Shown: positions 35,617 through 44,870 of the stretch, piece by piece
Layout of the letters: every line of letters begins with the position of its first letter
Numbering within the stretch: the first letter of the stretch is position 1
Source of the DNA: Streptomyces sp. CG 926
GTDB taxonomy: Bacteria > Actinomycetota > Actinomycetes > Streptomycetales > Streptomycetaceae
Assembly: GCF_003148825.1 (NCBI RefSeq)
Contig: NZ_QGGZ01000001.1
Location: forward strand, 1-64,000
DNA: 64,000 nucleotides
Reading direction: 5' to 3'
Position numbers and translations under genes: made by a program
The notes under the pieces: model-generated
Told to the model about the DNA's origin: nothing
What the model saw: the letters and a program-made list of their open reading frames with translations, nothing else
The model's database searches: none

Positions 35617-36321
35617 TCAGGCGGGCATCGAGACGATTCGGGTCGCTTCCTCGAGCCACGAGAGGTAGAACCGGCCGAACCCGATGCGGCTCCTCTCGGG
35701 GTCCGCGTCAAGATGGTCCGGGACCAACGACACCCCGCTGCCCTCCGGGTCGCACCACATCGTGCCGCGCTCCGCGCCCGTCACCGCGAGCCACGCCCGG
35801 GACCCGCCACCGTGATGGCACAGGGGTAGGGCCCCGGTGGTCTTGAGGTCTTGAGCCAGTTGACGGCGCCGTGCCCCCCACGCCCGCTTCGCGTTCTTCT
35901 TCGCCTCACTGTCCGGATCCGGGTACTGCCCAGGGTGCTCATCGGGGTGGTCGGCGTCCAAGGCCGCCCGGAGGGCTTCGGCCGAGTCGTGCAGGGGATT
36001 GGGGAACTCCCTGCCGATGAGTGCGTGATCGACGGCCGTCCGCGCGTCGTCGAACCAGCGCCACCCGTCCGGCGTCCTCCGCAGCACGAAGATCCCGTAC
36101 GAAGGGCCCGCGCCGCCGGCGCCCACGTCGAGCAGGAAGCTTCGATAGTCGGCCGGTAGCGTCACACCTGTCTGGGTCTCCACCTCGTCCAACTGCGCGC
36201 GCGAGAGCGGCTCCTCGAGAACCCATCCATGGCCGCGCGCCCCGAACACCTCGGCCGCTCCCGGCCGCTCCCCCAGTTCGAGCACCCTGTCACGAACACC
36301 GGACCAGTCAACAGTCGTCAT
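35617..36321 (-). CDS. SMI1/KNR4 (SUKH) family protein
   Basis: A 234-residue soluble protein. EEPLSRAQLDEVETQTGVTLPADYRSFLLDVGAGGAG is the classical SUKH-1 signature (Trp/Leu-rich start, LPxDYxxFL, GxGxxG) at about residues 36-72. SUKH proteins often act as immunity proteins to contact-dependent or secreted toxins, but many single copies have other roles. No toxin gene is adjacent. The C-terminal region (YLSWLEEATR) is also typical. Start ATG, weak ribosome site. Confidence 0.85.
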   Translation of the reverse strand: MTTVDWSGVRDRVLELGERPGAAEVFGARGHGWVLEEPLSRAQLDEVETQTGVTLPADYRSFLLDVGAGGAGPSYGIFVLRRTPDGWRWFDDARTAVDHALIGREFPNPLHDSAEALRAALDADHPDEHPGQYPDPDSEAKKNAKRAWGARRRQLAQDLKTTGALPLCHHGGGSRAWLAVTGAERGTMWCDPEGSGVSLVPDHLDADPERSRIGFGRFYLSWLEEATRIVSMPA

Positions 36322-36385
36322 GCGACGGCATCGTAGTCAGCGTCCGAACCGTCGGTCGGGGGCGACCGTGCGGGATGTCCACCCG

Positions 36386-37514
36386 TCACTCGGTCCAGAT
36401 GTCCAGCAGCTGATCGGCGGCTCGGAAATGGTCGGGCGAATCCACATTGCACACGACGGTCACGGCGGTGTTGCGGTCCGGGCTCACCTTGAAGGTACTG
36501 TGGAATCCCTCCCAGTCACCGCGGTGCACCAGGCTCTTGTCGGGGAGCTGGAGGATTCCGGCCCCGTACCGCCCTTCTTCGATGCCGCGCCCACGCAGGA
36601 CGTCACCCACGCTCACCGCTCCCTCCGTGACGCCGGTGAGCAGATGCGTTCCGCCGATACGACCGGTGCGGTAGTTGTCGGCCCAGCGGACGAATTCCCC
36701 GGGCGTGGTCTGGACGGACCCGTCTCCGTACTGTTTCCAGGGAGAGGAATCGGGCGTGAAGGAGCCGTCCTTCTCGTCGTACGATTTCGCCTTGCCCGGA
36801 ACGTCCACCGCCGGGGACAACACCATGCGCAGGTGCAGCGGGGTGAAGAATTCCTGTTGGAGGAAGGTCGGGAAGGGCTTGCCGGTGACCTTCTCGACGA
36901 CGTGCGCCAGAAGGACGTAGTTGGAGTTGGAGTAGGAGAAGCGCTTTCCCGGGGGCTCTTGCGGCTGCGAGGCGAGGATGGCCGCGATCGCTTCCTCCTG
37001 TCCGGCCGGGTCCGTCAGTTCGGTGCCCTCGGCCTCCAGCAGGTCTTGGTAGTCGGTGATGCCGCTGGTGTGGCGCATCAGGTCGCCCACGGTGACGTCC
37101 CGCGCCCAGGCGGGCGGGTCGTCCAGGAAGTCGGACAGGGGGTCGGTCAGCGCGAGTCGGTGCCGCCCGGCGAGCAGGAGGACGGCGTCCGCGGTGAACT
37201 GCTTGGAGTTGGACGCCATGTCGAAGACCGTCTTCGAGGTGATGGGGCGCCCGGTCGTCAGATCGGCCTTTCCTCGCCCCGCCTCCCAGACGACGCTGCC
37301 CCGCCTCCCAGACGACGCTGCCCCGCTTGCCGACGGCTGCCGCGCAGCCAGGTCCGTCAGGAGAGGGCACCAGCTGCCGCAGAACCTCGGCGCTGCGTTC
37401 GTCGCGGTCGTCGCCGGACGCGTGAGCCTGCGGGGCTGCGACGCCTGCGAGTACCAGGGCGACCACGGCGCCCCGCACGGCGCACCACGACACCGTCCGA
37501 CTCACGGACACCAC
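36386..37514 (-). pseudogene. Serine hydrolase (beta-lactamase / D-Ala-D-Ala carboxypeptidase fold) broken by a 22-bp duplication
   Basis: The 5' part (GTG at 37514, GGAAG upstream) encodes a signal peptide and the start of the domain (VPSPDGPGCAAAVGKRGSV). The rest is in another frame: MASNSKQFTADAVLLL (SxxK nucleophile), FSYSNSNYVLL (YxN) and LVHRGDWEG (HxG). A 22-bp tandem duplication causes the +1 shift. Deleting one copy restores KRGSVVWEAGRGKADLTTG and then PITSKTVFDMASNSK, the normal family sequence. Intact, it would be an exported class C-like peptidase or esterase of about 368 residues. It follows the TAP-like hydrolase by 10 bp, so the two formed an operon. A shortened form starting at the internal ATG would keep SxxK but lack the signal peptide. 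Confidence 0.88.
37281..37324. repeat. Tandem 22-bp direct duplication
   Basis: The unit beginning GCCTCCCAGACGACGCTGCC occurs twice in immediate succession with a 22-bp period. The copies are identical, so the event is recent. 22 is not a multiple of three, hence the frameshift in the serine hydrolase gene. Confidence 0.95.
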
Positions 37515-37524
37515 CTTCTTCCGG

Positions 37525-39099
37525 TCACTTGGGGGTGATCGTGAACGGTTCCCATGTCAGGCCCGCCACGCAGCCGGTGTCGGGCGCGGTCGGACGGGTG
37601 AGGAAGGACGCCAGCACCTGCTGGGCGCAGGGCGACTGCGGGACCACCCAGTGGCCGATGCCGGGGATCCGAACGGTGGTCGACCGGGGCAGCGTGCGGG
37701 CGGTCTTCTGCGCCCAACTCGCCCCGGTCTTCATGTCGAACGTCCCGTTGAGGAAGAGCGTCGGCACCGAGGCGGTGGGGGCCACGCGCATCGCGGCGGT
37801 GCGGTCCGGGACGTTCCAGACGCGGCACACCTCTTCCTGGAAGGCCAGTTGGGGCGCCTGGGCCAGGACCGCGTCCGGCCAGTCGGGGAACGCCTCGCGT
37901 CCCGCCTTCAGCACGTCGGACGCCGAGTGGTCCGGTATCCACTCGCCGCACACCACCGAGTTCGTCAGACCGTGGGCGGTCTGGCCGACGACCTGGACCG
38001 AACCGGCGGCGCGGGCCCGGGCGAAGCGCTCCGGACGGCCGTGGGCGAGTTCGTCGATCGCCGCCGGGACATCCTTGAACGGGATCGCCTTGGCGACGAG
38101 CAGGTTCACCAGCGCGCCGCCGTCGAGCACGACCTTCACCGGGTCCCCGCCCTGCGGGGGCCTGACGTCCAGCGTCAGCGGATGGGCCTCCAACCTGCGC
38201 ACCTGCTCGTTCAGGGTGCGTTCGAGGTCCGGGTAGCGGCTCTTGCAGGCGGGCTCCGCCGCGCAGGCCCGGTAGAGGTGGTCGAGCCCCTCCTCGGCGC
38301 CGGCCCAGGCGAACGGCAGGGAGACGTAGTGCGCGGGAGCGATCGAGTCGAGCGCCACCGCTCGGACCCCTTGGGGGTGCAGGCGCAGGTAGGTCAGGGC
38401 CAGGTTGCTGCCGTAGGAGTGGCCGTAGACGTTCCACCGCTCGATGCCGAGCGCGGTGCGCAGGTCGGCGAAGTCGGCGGCGTTCTCGGTGCTGTTGTAG
38501 GCGCTCAGGTCGGTTCCGTCCGCCGTGAGGCGGTCCCGACACTGCTTCACGGCGTCGAGCATGAGCCGCCGCGTCGACGGTGCGTAGGAGGGGAGTCCGA
38601 CGGAGGTGGCGTAGAAGCGGTCCAGCTCCGGGCAGGCCAGGTCGGGCTTGTCGTAGAGATTGCCGCGCTGGGCCATGACGATCAGTTCGCGGTCCCGGTT
38701 CAGGCCGGAGGAGACCAGGTACGGGATGTCGTCGAAGGTCTCGCCGCCCGGGCCGCCCGACATGAACACCACGGGATCCTGGCCGGGTTTCGCCGAGGCG
38801 GCCGGGATGACCGCCACCGCCAGCCGGATGGTGCGGCCGCCGGGACGGGCCCGGTTCTCGGGGACCTCCAGGTATCCGCACCGGGCGGTGGCCAGCACTT
38901 CGATCGGCTCAGGTGTGCGGGGGCAGGGGCCCGGCACGAAACGTGACACGGCGGCCGGGTCGGGCCCGGTGTCACCGGTGATCGGGGTGGGGCCGGTGGG
39001 GGGCGGTGCGGCGCCGGCCGCACGCGGGGCCAGTGCCGTCAGAAGGCCCAGAGCGGTCGCGGCCGCTGCTGCCCCGATACGAAAGCTGGGCTTCGCCAT
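37525..39099 (-). CDS. Secreted alpha/beta hydrolase, tripeptidyl-aminopeptidase-like (TAP family)
   Basis: A 524-residue exported serine hydrolase. The signal peptide ends near residue 30 (APRAAGAA). VVFMSGGPGG is the oxyanion region, GHSYGS carries the nucleophile Ser228, LNGTFDMKT the likely Asp, and GIGHWV the His. The C-terminal TAP-like domain has paired cysteines (SPCAQQV and DTGCVAG). The family (SlpD/SlpE-like) releases tripeptides from protein N-termini or acts on small esters and amides. It is upstream of the broken serine hydrolase with 10 bp between them. Confidence 0.9.
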   Translation of the reverse strand: MAKPSFRIGAAAAATALGLLTALAPRAAGAAPPPTGPTPITGDTGPDPAAVSRFVPGPCPRTPEPIEVLATARCGYLEVPENRARPGGRTIRLAVAVIPAASAKPGQDPVVFMSGGPGGETFDDIPYLVSSGLNRDRELIVMAQRGNLYDKPDLACPELDRFYATSVGLPSYAPSTRRLMLDAVKQCRDRLTADGTDLSAYNSTENAADFADLRTALGIERWNVYGHSYGSNLALTYLRLHPQGVRAVALDSIAPAHYVSLPFAWAGAEEGLDHLYRACAAEPACKSRYPDLERTLNEQVRRLEAHPLTLDVRPPQGGDPVKVVLDGGALVNLLVAKAIPFKDVPAAIDELAHGRPERFARARAAGSVQVVGQTAHGLTNSVVCGEWIPDHSASDVLKAGREAFPDWPDAVLAQAPQLAFQEEVCRVWNVPDRTAAMRVAPTASVPTLFLNGTFDMKTGASWAQKTARTLPRSTTVRIPGIGHWVVPQSPCAQQVLASFLTRPTAPDTGCVAGLTWEPFTITPK

Positions 39100-39409
39100 G
39101 TGATCCCGCTCCTCTGCCGATCAACGGCTGCCCCTCGGGGCGACGCTGCGACGGTACGGATGGAACGCACGCAATCGACGCTACCAGCCGATCCGGCGCC
39201 CCGCGGAACGGAACGCGTCGTGAGTGCGCGGTCACGGTCGGGTGGGTTGTCGGCGCACCGGAGCCGACGGCCTAGGCCTCGCGTGGCACCTACGCCGGGG
39301 CGCGCCCCGTCCCTCCGGGCCGGTGCACGACGGCCCGGTCCCGCTCGGCTCCCCGCCGGGGCTGCGCCGCCCCGCTGCCGACGACGCGCGGAGGTTGGAA
39401 GATGGACGG
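39100..39409. other. Divergent intergenic region, 310 bp
   Basis: No gene and no clear repeat. It must hold promoters for the TAP-like hydrolase (leftward) and the SpoIIE-type phosphatase (rightward). Sequence is uniformly GC-rich. GGAGG at about 39391 is somewhat far from the phosphatase GTG. Confidence 0.4.
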
Positions 39410-42247
39410 GTGAGCAACTATCTGGGCAGCCTGCGGCGCCGGCTGCTCAGCTCGGTCACGAGCCCCTCCGCTCCCCCTCGTCGCCCCCGCTCAGGAGACG
39501 ACCGGGAGCGCCAGGAGCACGCCCCGCCGCCCACGGGAGGGTCGGCCCGGCGGCCGCAGCGTCTTTCCTCGCTGCTGAGTGCGCGCAGCGTGGCCGGCGA
39601 GGTGTTCCTCCTCCAGCTGGCCGTCGTGGTCCTGCTCGTCGCCGCCGCGGTCGTGGCGCTCGTGGTGCAGGCCCGGAGTTCCGCGATGCTGGACGCCCGG
39701 CACCGTACGCTCGCCGCCGCCGGGGCGTTCGCGGAGTCGCCGGGGATCGTCGCCGCCGTGCGCAGCCCCGATCCGAGCGCGGTGCTGCAGCCCAGCGCCA
39801 AGGCGGCCGCGAAGATCGCCGGGGTCGACGGCATCAACGTGTACACGCTCGACGGAGTCACCCTCGCCCACAGCGACCAGGGGCAGATCGGCAAGCGCGT
39901 CGTCGGCCCCTTCTCCAAGGCGGCGGCCGGTACCTCCTTCACCGAGACGTTCGCCGGGTCCCTGGGGCAGTCCGTGGTCTCGGTGGTCCCCGTCAAGGAC
40001 GACGACGGCAAGGTCGTCGCCGTCGTCTCCTCCCCCGTCACGGTCCAGAACGTGCAGAGCATGGTGAACGGGCAGCTGCCGGTCGTCCTCGGTACCGCGG
40101 CCGGGGTGCTCGCCCTGTCCGCGGGCGGGACGGCTCTGGTGAGCCGTCGGCTGCTGCGCCGGACCCACGGCCTGGGTCCGGCCGAGATGACGAGCATGTA
40201 CGAGCACCACGACGCGGTGCTGCACGCCGTACGGGAAGGCGTACTGATCATCGGCGGCGGTGGACGGCTGCTGCTGGCCAACGACGAGGCGCGTCGCCTG
40301 CTGGACCTGCCGGCGGACGCGGAGGGGCGCCCGGTCGCGGATCTGGGTCTGGAGGAGGGGATCGCCGATCCGATCGCGTCGGGCCGTTCCGCGACCGACG
40401 AGCTGCACATGGCGGCCGATCGGCTGCTGGCGGTGAACATCCGGCCCACCGCCCCCTACGGGAAGGCCGGGACCGTCGTCACGCTGCGCGACACCACGGA
40501 GCTGCGGGCGCTCGCCGGCCGGGCCGAGGTGGCCCGCGAGCGGCTGAAGCTGCTGTACGACGCGGGGGTGCAGGTCGGTACGACGCTGAACGTGGAGCGC
40601 ACCGCGGAGGAACTGGCGGAGGTGGCGGTCCCGCGGTTCGCCGACGTGGTCACGGTCGATCTGTTGGACCCGGTGCTGCGCGGTGAGGAGCCGCCCGAGG
40701 TGATCACCGAGATGCGCCGCACCGCCGTCGTCGGCATGCGGGGCGACCACCCGCTCTCCCCCGTCGGCGAGGTGATCAGGTTCGGGCCCACCGGCCCGAT
40801 GGCGGCCGGGCTGGCCGGCGGGCGGGCGGTCCTGGAGGCGGACCTGCGGGTCACCCACCGCTGGCGGGCCCAGCACCAGGCGAACGCCGCGCAGATCCTG
40901 GACCGCGGCATCCACTCCCTGATCGTCGTGCCCTTGCGGGCGCGGGGCGTGGTCCTGGGCATGGTCGGCTACTGGCGGGGGCAGGACTCCCCGCCGTTCG
41001 ACGGGGAGGACGTGTCGTTCGTCGAGGAGCTGACCGCCCGGGCGGCGCTGTCCGTCGACAATGCCCGCCGCTACACGCGCGAGCACGACATGGCCGTGAC
41101 CTTGCAGCGCAGTCTGCTGCCCCGGGGCGTACCCGAGCAGTCCGCCGTCGAGGTCGCGCACCGCTACCTGGCCGCCAAGGCGGGGGTGGGCGGTGACTGG
41201 TTCGACGTCATCCCGCTGCCGGGGACCCGGGTGGCGCTGGTGGTCGGCGACGTCGTCGGGCACGGTCTCTACGCCGCCGCCACCATGGGCCGGCTGCGGA
41301 CCGCCGTGTACAACTTCTCCACGCTCGACCTGCCCCCGGACGAGCTCCTGAGCCACCTGGACGAGCTGGTCGCGCACATCGACACCGACGAGCAGGAGTG
41401 GCAGGGGATCACCGGGGCCACCTGCCTGTGCGCCATCTACGATCCCGTCTCGGGGCAGGTGACGGCGGCCAGCGCCGGGCATCCGGGCCCCGCTCTGGTC
41501 GACCCCGACGGGACCGTGTCCTTCCCCGAGGTGCCGGTCTCCCCGCCGCTGGGGCTGGGCGCGGGTCTGCCCATGGAGACCATGTCGCTCACCCTGCCCG
41601 AGGGCTCCCGGCTGGCGCTCTTCACCGACGGGCTGATCGAGAGCCGCGACCAGGATCCGGACGCCGGTCTGGCAGCGCTGCGCGCCGCCCTGTCCGGGCC
41701 GGCCCGTACCCCGGACGAGACCTGCACCGCGGTGATCGACGCCATGCTGCCCTCCAGGCCCAGCGACGACGTCGCGCTGCTGGTGGCCCGCACCCGGCTG
41801 CTGGATCCGGCGCGGATCGCCGAGTGGGACGTGGAGCCCGACCCGGCGGCGGTGTCCCCGGTGCGCAACGCCTGCGCGCGCCGACTGGTGGAGTGGGGTC
41901 TGGAGGACCTTTCCTTCACCACGGAGCTCATCCTCAGCGAGCTGATGACCAATGCCATCCGCTACGGCACCGAGCCCATCCGGGTGCGGCTGCTGTACGA
42001 CCGCTGCCTGGTCTGCGAGGTGTCCGACGGGTCCAGTACCTCCCCGCACCTGCGCCGGGCCGCGGACACCGACGAGGGCGGCCGCGGACTGTTCCTCGTG
42101 GCGCAGTTCGCCGAGCGCTGGGGCACCCGCTACACGGCCCGCGGCAAGATCATCTGGAGCGAGCAGGCGCTCCACGGCGGGGACACGCCGGCCTCGATGG
42201 ATCTCGGGGAGGCGCTCCTGGCCGGGTGGGACGACGAGGGGTTCTGA
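39410..42247 (+). CDS. Membrane sensor - PAS - GAF - SpoIIE PP2C phosphatase - ATPase protein
   Basis: A 945-residue signalling protein. One transmembrane helix (about 64-87) precedes an extracellular sensor of the double-Cache/CitA type (about 88-220). A second helix (about 222-245) leads to PAS (about 255-370), GAF (about 385-555), PP2C/SpoIIE (about 570-770; VGGDWFDVIPLPG, VGDVVGHGL, RPSDDVALLVAR) and HATPase_c_2 (about 785-920; LILSELMTNAIRYG). It could read an external small molecule and set the phosphorylation of an anti-anti-sigma factor. GTG start chosen at the beginning of good coding sequence (VSNYLGSLRRR). It is a relative of the phosphatase at 14.5-16.5 kb but adds the membrane sensor. 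Confidence 0.9.
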   Translation: MSNYLGSLRRRLLSSVTSPSAPPRRPRSGDDRERQEHAPPPTGGSARRPQRLSSLLSARSVAGEVFLLQLAVVVLLVAAAVVALVVQARSSAMLDARHRTLAAAGAFAESPGIVAAVRSPDPSAVLQPSAKAAAKIAGVDGINVYTLDGVTLAHSDQGQIGKRVVGPFSKAAAGTSFTETFAGSLGQSVVSVVPVKDDDGKVVAVVSSPVTVQNVQSMVNGQLPVVLGTAAGVLALSAGGTALVSRRLLRRTHGLGPAEMTSMYEHHDAVLHAVREGVLIIGGGGRLLLANDEARRLLDLPADAEGRPVADLGLEEGIADPIASGRSATDELHMAADRLLAVNIRPTAPYGKAGTVVTLRDTTELRALAGRAEVARERLKLLYDAGVQVGTTLNVERTAEELAEVAVPRFADVVTVDLLDPVLRGEEPPEVITEMRRTAVVGMRGDHPLSPVGEVIRFGPTGPMAAGLAGGRAVLEADLRVTHRWRAQHQANAAQILDRGIHSLIVVPLRARGVVLGMVGYWRGQDSPPFDGEDVSFVEELTARAALSVDNARRYTREHDMAVTLQRSLLPRGVPEQSAVEVAHRYLAAKAGVGGDWFDVIPLPGTRVALVVGDVVGHGLYAAATMGRLRTAVYNFSTLDLPPDELLSHLDELVAHIDTDEQEWQGITGATCLCAIYDPVSGQVTAASAGHPGPALVDPDGTVSFPEVPVSPPLGLGAGLPMETMSLTLPEGSRLALFTDGLIESRDQDPDAGLAALRAALSGPARTPDETCTAVIDAMLPSRPSDDVALLVARTRLLDPARIAEWDVEPDPAAVSPVRNACARRLVEWGLEDLSFTTELILSELMTNAIRYGTEPIRVRLLYDRCLVCEVSDGSSTSPHLRRAADTDEGGRGLFLVAQFAERWGTRYTARGKIIWSEQALHGGDTPASMDLGEALLAGWDDEGF

Positions 42248-42369
42248 GGCTCCGCCGCTACGGCAGCCGCAGGGAAGACGGCGGACACCACGGTCCGGGA
42301 CTGCGCCGCCGAGGCTGCCGAACGTACGCTGGCATCGATCGGTACGCGTTAGCCCGTTATGGAGCCTTT

Positions 42370-43515
42370 GTGCCCTCACCCCGTCTCCGGACAGCCTTCC
42401 TCGCCGCCCTCCTGGCCCTCGCAGGGGCGCCCCTCGGCGCCTGCGGCGACAAGCCTGTCGCCGAGCCCAGCTCCCCCGCGGTGGCCACCTCCGCCGCGGA
42501 CGCCGGCGGTATGGCGGCGCTGACCGCGGCGGCGAAGAAGGAGGGCACGCTCAACGCGATCGCCCTGCCGCGCGACTGGGCCAACTACGGCGCGCTGATC
42601 GACGGCTTCGAGAAGAAGTACGGGATCAAGGTCGAAGTGGAGAACCCGGACGGTACCAGCCAGGACGAGATCAACGCCCTGAAGGAGCACAGGCGGGACG
42701 GCCGCGCCCCCGACGTGATCGACGTGGGGGACTCGTTCGCCCAGTCGGCGGCCCGGCAGGGCCTGCTCGCTCCGTACGAGGTCGCGGACTTCGACCAGAT
42801 CCCCGAGGAACAGAAGGACAAGCACGCCCGCTGGTACAACAACTACGGCGGCTACGTCTCGATCGGCTGTGACGCCAAGCGGGTGAAGACCTGCCCGTCG
42901 ACCTTCGCCGACCTGCGCAAGCCCGAGTACAAGGGCCAGATCTCCCTCAACGGCAATCCCCTCCAGTCCGGCTCCGCCTTCGCCGGGGTGTACGCGGCGG
43001 CCCTGGCGAACGGGGGGTCCTTCGACAACATCCAGCCCGGCATCGACTTCTTCGCCGAGCTCAGCAAGAACGGCAATTTCATCCCGGTCGAGTCCTCACC
43101 GGAGACGATCGCGAAGGGGCAGACCCCGATCAGCATCGACTGGGACTTCCTCAACCTCGGATACGCCGACCAGTTCCGGGAGAAGGGCCTGGACGTCGAC
43201 TGGCGGACCGCCATCCCCTTCGACGGCAGCTTCGCGGAGTACTACGCGAACGGGGTGAACAGGGATGCCCCGCACCCCGCGGCGGCCCGTCTGTGGCAGG
43301 AGTACCTCTTCAGCCCGGAGGGCCAGAACCTCCGGCTCGGCGCCTACGCGCGCCCCGTCCTCATGGACGCCATGGCGGAGGACGGCACCCTCGACAAGGC
43401 CGCCGCGGAGAATCTGCCGACGGTCGAGGGCACGCCGACGTTCCCGACGGAGGGGCAGCGGGAGAAGGCCCGCGAGACCGTCAACCGCAACTGGGCCAAG
43501 GACGTCTCGCACTGA
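42370..43515 (+). CDS. ABC transporter substrate-binding lipoprotein, orphan
   Basis: A 381-residue exported lipoprotein: GTG start with GGAGCC upstream, signal helix, lipobox APLGAC (Cys25). The body is a type II periplasmic-binding fold of the spermidine/iron/2-aminoethylphosphonate-like group (AAKKEGTLNAIALPRDWANYG, RAPDVIDVGDSFAQ, YNNYGGYVSIGCDA, TPISIDWDFLNLGYA). No permease or ATPase follows; the next gene is on the other strand. It starts 122 bp after the sensor phosphatase and could supply a ligand-sensing partner instead of, or as well as, transport. Ligand unknown. Confidence 0.86.
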   Translation: MPSPRLRTAFLAALLALAGAPLGACGDKPVAEPSSPAVATSAADAGGMAALTAAAKKEGTLNAIALPRDWANYGALIDGFEKKYGIKVEVENPDGTSQDEINALKEHRRDGRAPDVIDVGDSFAQSAARQGLLAPYEVADFDQIPEEQKDKHARWYNNYGGYVSIGCDAKRVKTCPSTFADLRKPEYKGQISLNGNPLQSGSAFAGVYAAALANGGSFDNIQPGIDFFAELSKNGNFIPVESSPETIAKGQTPISIDWDFLNLGYADQFREKGLDVDWRTAIPFDGSFAEYYANGVNRDAPHPAAARLWQEYLFSPEGQNLRLGAYARPVLMDAMAEDGTLDKAAAENLPTVEGTPTFPTEGQREKARETVNRNWAKDVSH

Positions 43516-43567
43516 GCCCCGGCGGGCTGTCGCGGTCCGGGGACGTGGGGCGCGCACGGAGGCGAAG

Positions 43568-43614
43568 CCGGGCGGCGGGGGGCGCGCTGTCAGGTACGCT
43601 TCCCCGCCGCCCGG
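43568..43614. terminator. Long-stem hairpin between convergent genes
   Basis: CCGGGCGGCGGGG (43568-43580) and CCCCGCCGCCCGG (43602-43614) form a perfect 13-bp stem with a 21-nt loop in the gap between the solute-binding protein and the glycosyltransferase. Confidence 0.75.
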
Positions 43615-43655
43615 GGTCTCAGGCGGCTCGGACGAGGACGAGGAACGGACTGGCG

Positions 43656-44870
43656 TCATCCATCGGTCAGCTGCTGGATGGTCTTGAGCGTCCGACCTGC
43701 TCCGTTCTCGGTCATCAGATGTTGTGCCGCTCTTGCGGCGGCTCGACTGTGTGTCTGCTGCCTCACTACTTGGTGAAGTGATGCGGCAAGCCGTTCGGCG
43801 GTAAGGGATCGGAAGGGGATCGGGTCGGTGGCCGCGCCGATCGCGGCGAGCCGACCCGCCCAGAACGGCTGGTCCGCAGTCACCGGTACGGTGACCGCGG
43901 GCACTCCGGCGCGCAACGCGGCGGCCGAGGTGCCGGCCCCGCCATGATGGACAACCGCGGCCAGCCGTGGAAACAGCACGGCGTGTGGTACTTCCCCGAT
44001 CGTGAGCACGTCGTTTCCGTCGGCGGCAAGCCCGGCAGTGCCGGCTTGGAGGATGCCGCGCAGTCCGGCGCGGCGCAGGGCTTGCACAGCGATTTCGCTC
44101 AGCCGCTCCCCGTCACCGGCCGCCATGCTTCCGAAGCCGATGAGGACGGGGCGGGGTCCGGCACGCAGGAAGTCCTCCAGATCAGTAGGCAGCTGTTCGG
44201 CCGCCTCATGATGGGGCCACCAGTTGCCCACGACCTCCAGGCCGGAGGGCCAGTCGGCGGGACGAGGCACCAGGGCCGTGCTGAAGCCGTGCAAGACGGG
44301 CCAATTCGCCTGTCCCTGTCGTCGACGCACCTCGGAAGGCGAGGCCGGGGGCAGCTGGAGGCGGCGGCGCAGCTGTGCGACAGCCTGTTCGTAGATGCGG
44401 TCGGCCATGCGCAGTGCGAAGCGTCCGGTGGCTCTGTTGGCGAGACGGCCCAGTGAGCGGGAGCCTGTGACGACGGGCGGGAAGTCGCCTGTCGCCGCTG
44501 TGGGTTGGAGGTACACGCCGAGGCTCGGTGTGCCCGTGGCCTCGGTGAGGTGCCAGCCGAGCGGAGCCGTGGTGGTCGACAGCAGGAGCAGGTCCGTGCC
44601 ACCGTCCATCACGTCGGCGAAACCCTGACCCAGTTCGGTGATGAACTCGGCGGCAGTGCGCATGAGTTCACGTTTGCCTGTGACGCTGCCACGCACCCGT
44701 GTGTCGGCGGGGAGGCTGCGAAATTCCAGCCCTGCCTCGCGTACGAGGGGTGCGAAGGTGTCTGTGGTGGCGAGGGTGACGTCGTATCCGGCCCGGCACA
44801 GTTCGGCACCCAGACCCGTGTACGGCGCGACATCGCCGCGCGATCCGGCTGCGGCGATCAGGACTCTCAT
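43656..44870 (-). CDS. GT1-type glycosyltransferase (macrolide/sterol UGT-like)
   Basis: A 404-residue cytoplasmic glycosyltransferase of the GT-B fold. MRVLIAAAGSRGDVAPYTGLGAEL is the acceptor-domain start of the sterol/macrolide UGT group. VLIGFGSM opens the donor domain, and VVHHGGAGTSAAALRAGVPAVTVP with DQPFWAGRL is the nucleotide-sugar motif. ATG with GGAGGAGG; the ATG overlaps the stop of the upstream TipAS-MerR regulator by 4 bp. Coupling to a drug-binding regulator suggests inactivation of an antibiotic by glycosylation, as with OleD or MgtA; that is inference from context. Confidence 0.87.
   Translation of the reverse strand: MRVLIAAAGSRGDVAPYTGLGAELCRAGYDVTLATTDTFAPLVREAGLEFRSLPADTRVRGSVTGKRELMRTAAEFITELGQGFADVMDGGTDLLLLSTTTAPLGWHLTEATGTPSLGVYLQPTAATGDFPPVVTGSRSLGRLANRATGRFALRMADRIYEQAVAQLRRRLQLPPASPSEVRRRQGQANWPVLHGFSTALVPRPADWPSGLEVVGNWWPHHEAAEQLPTDLEDFLRAGPRPVLIGFGSMAAGDGERLSEIAVQALRRAGLRGILQAGTAGLAADGNDVLTIGEVPHAVLFPRLAAVVHHGGAGTSAAALRAGVPAVTVPVTADQPFWAGRLAAIGAATDPIPFRSLTAERLAASLHQVVRQQTHSRAAARAAQHLMTENGAGRTLKTIQQLTDG

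Noticed and set aside
36603..37514. Treating the minus-strand frame from 37514 to 36603 as one intact protein
   Set aside because: After about residue 75 it becomes Arg/Gly-rich shadow sequence. The real continuation is in the neighbouring frame after the 22-bp duplication.
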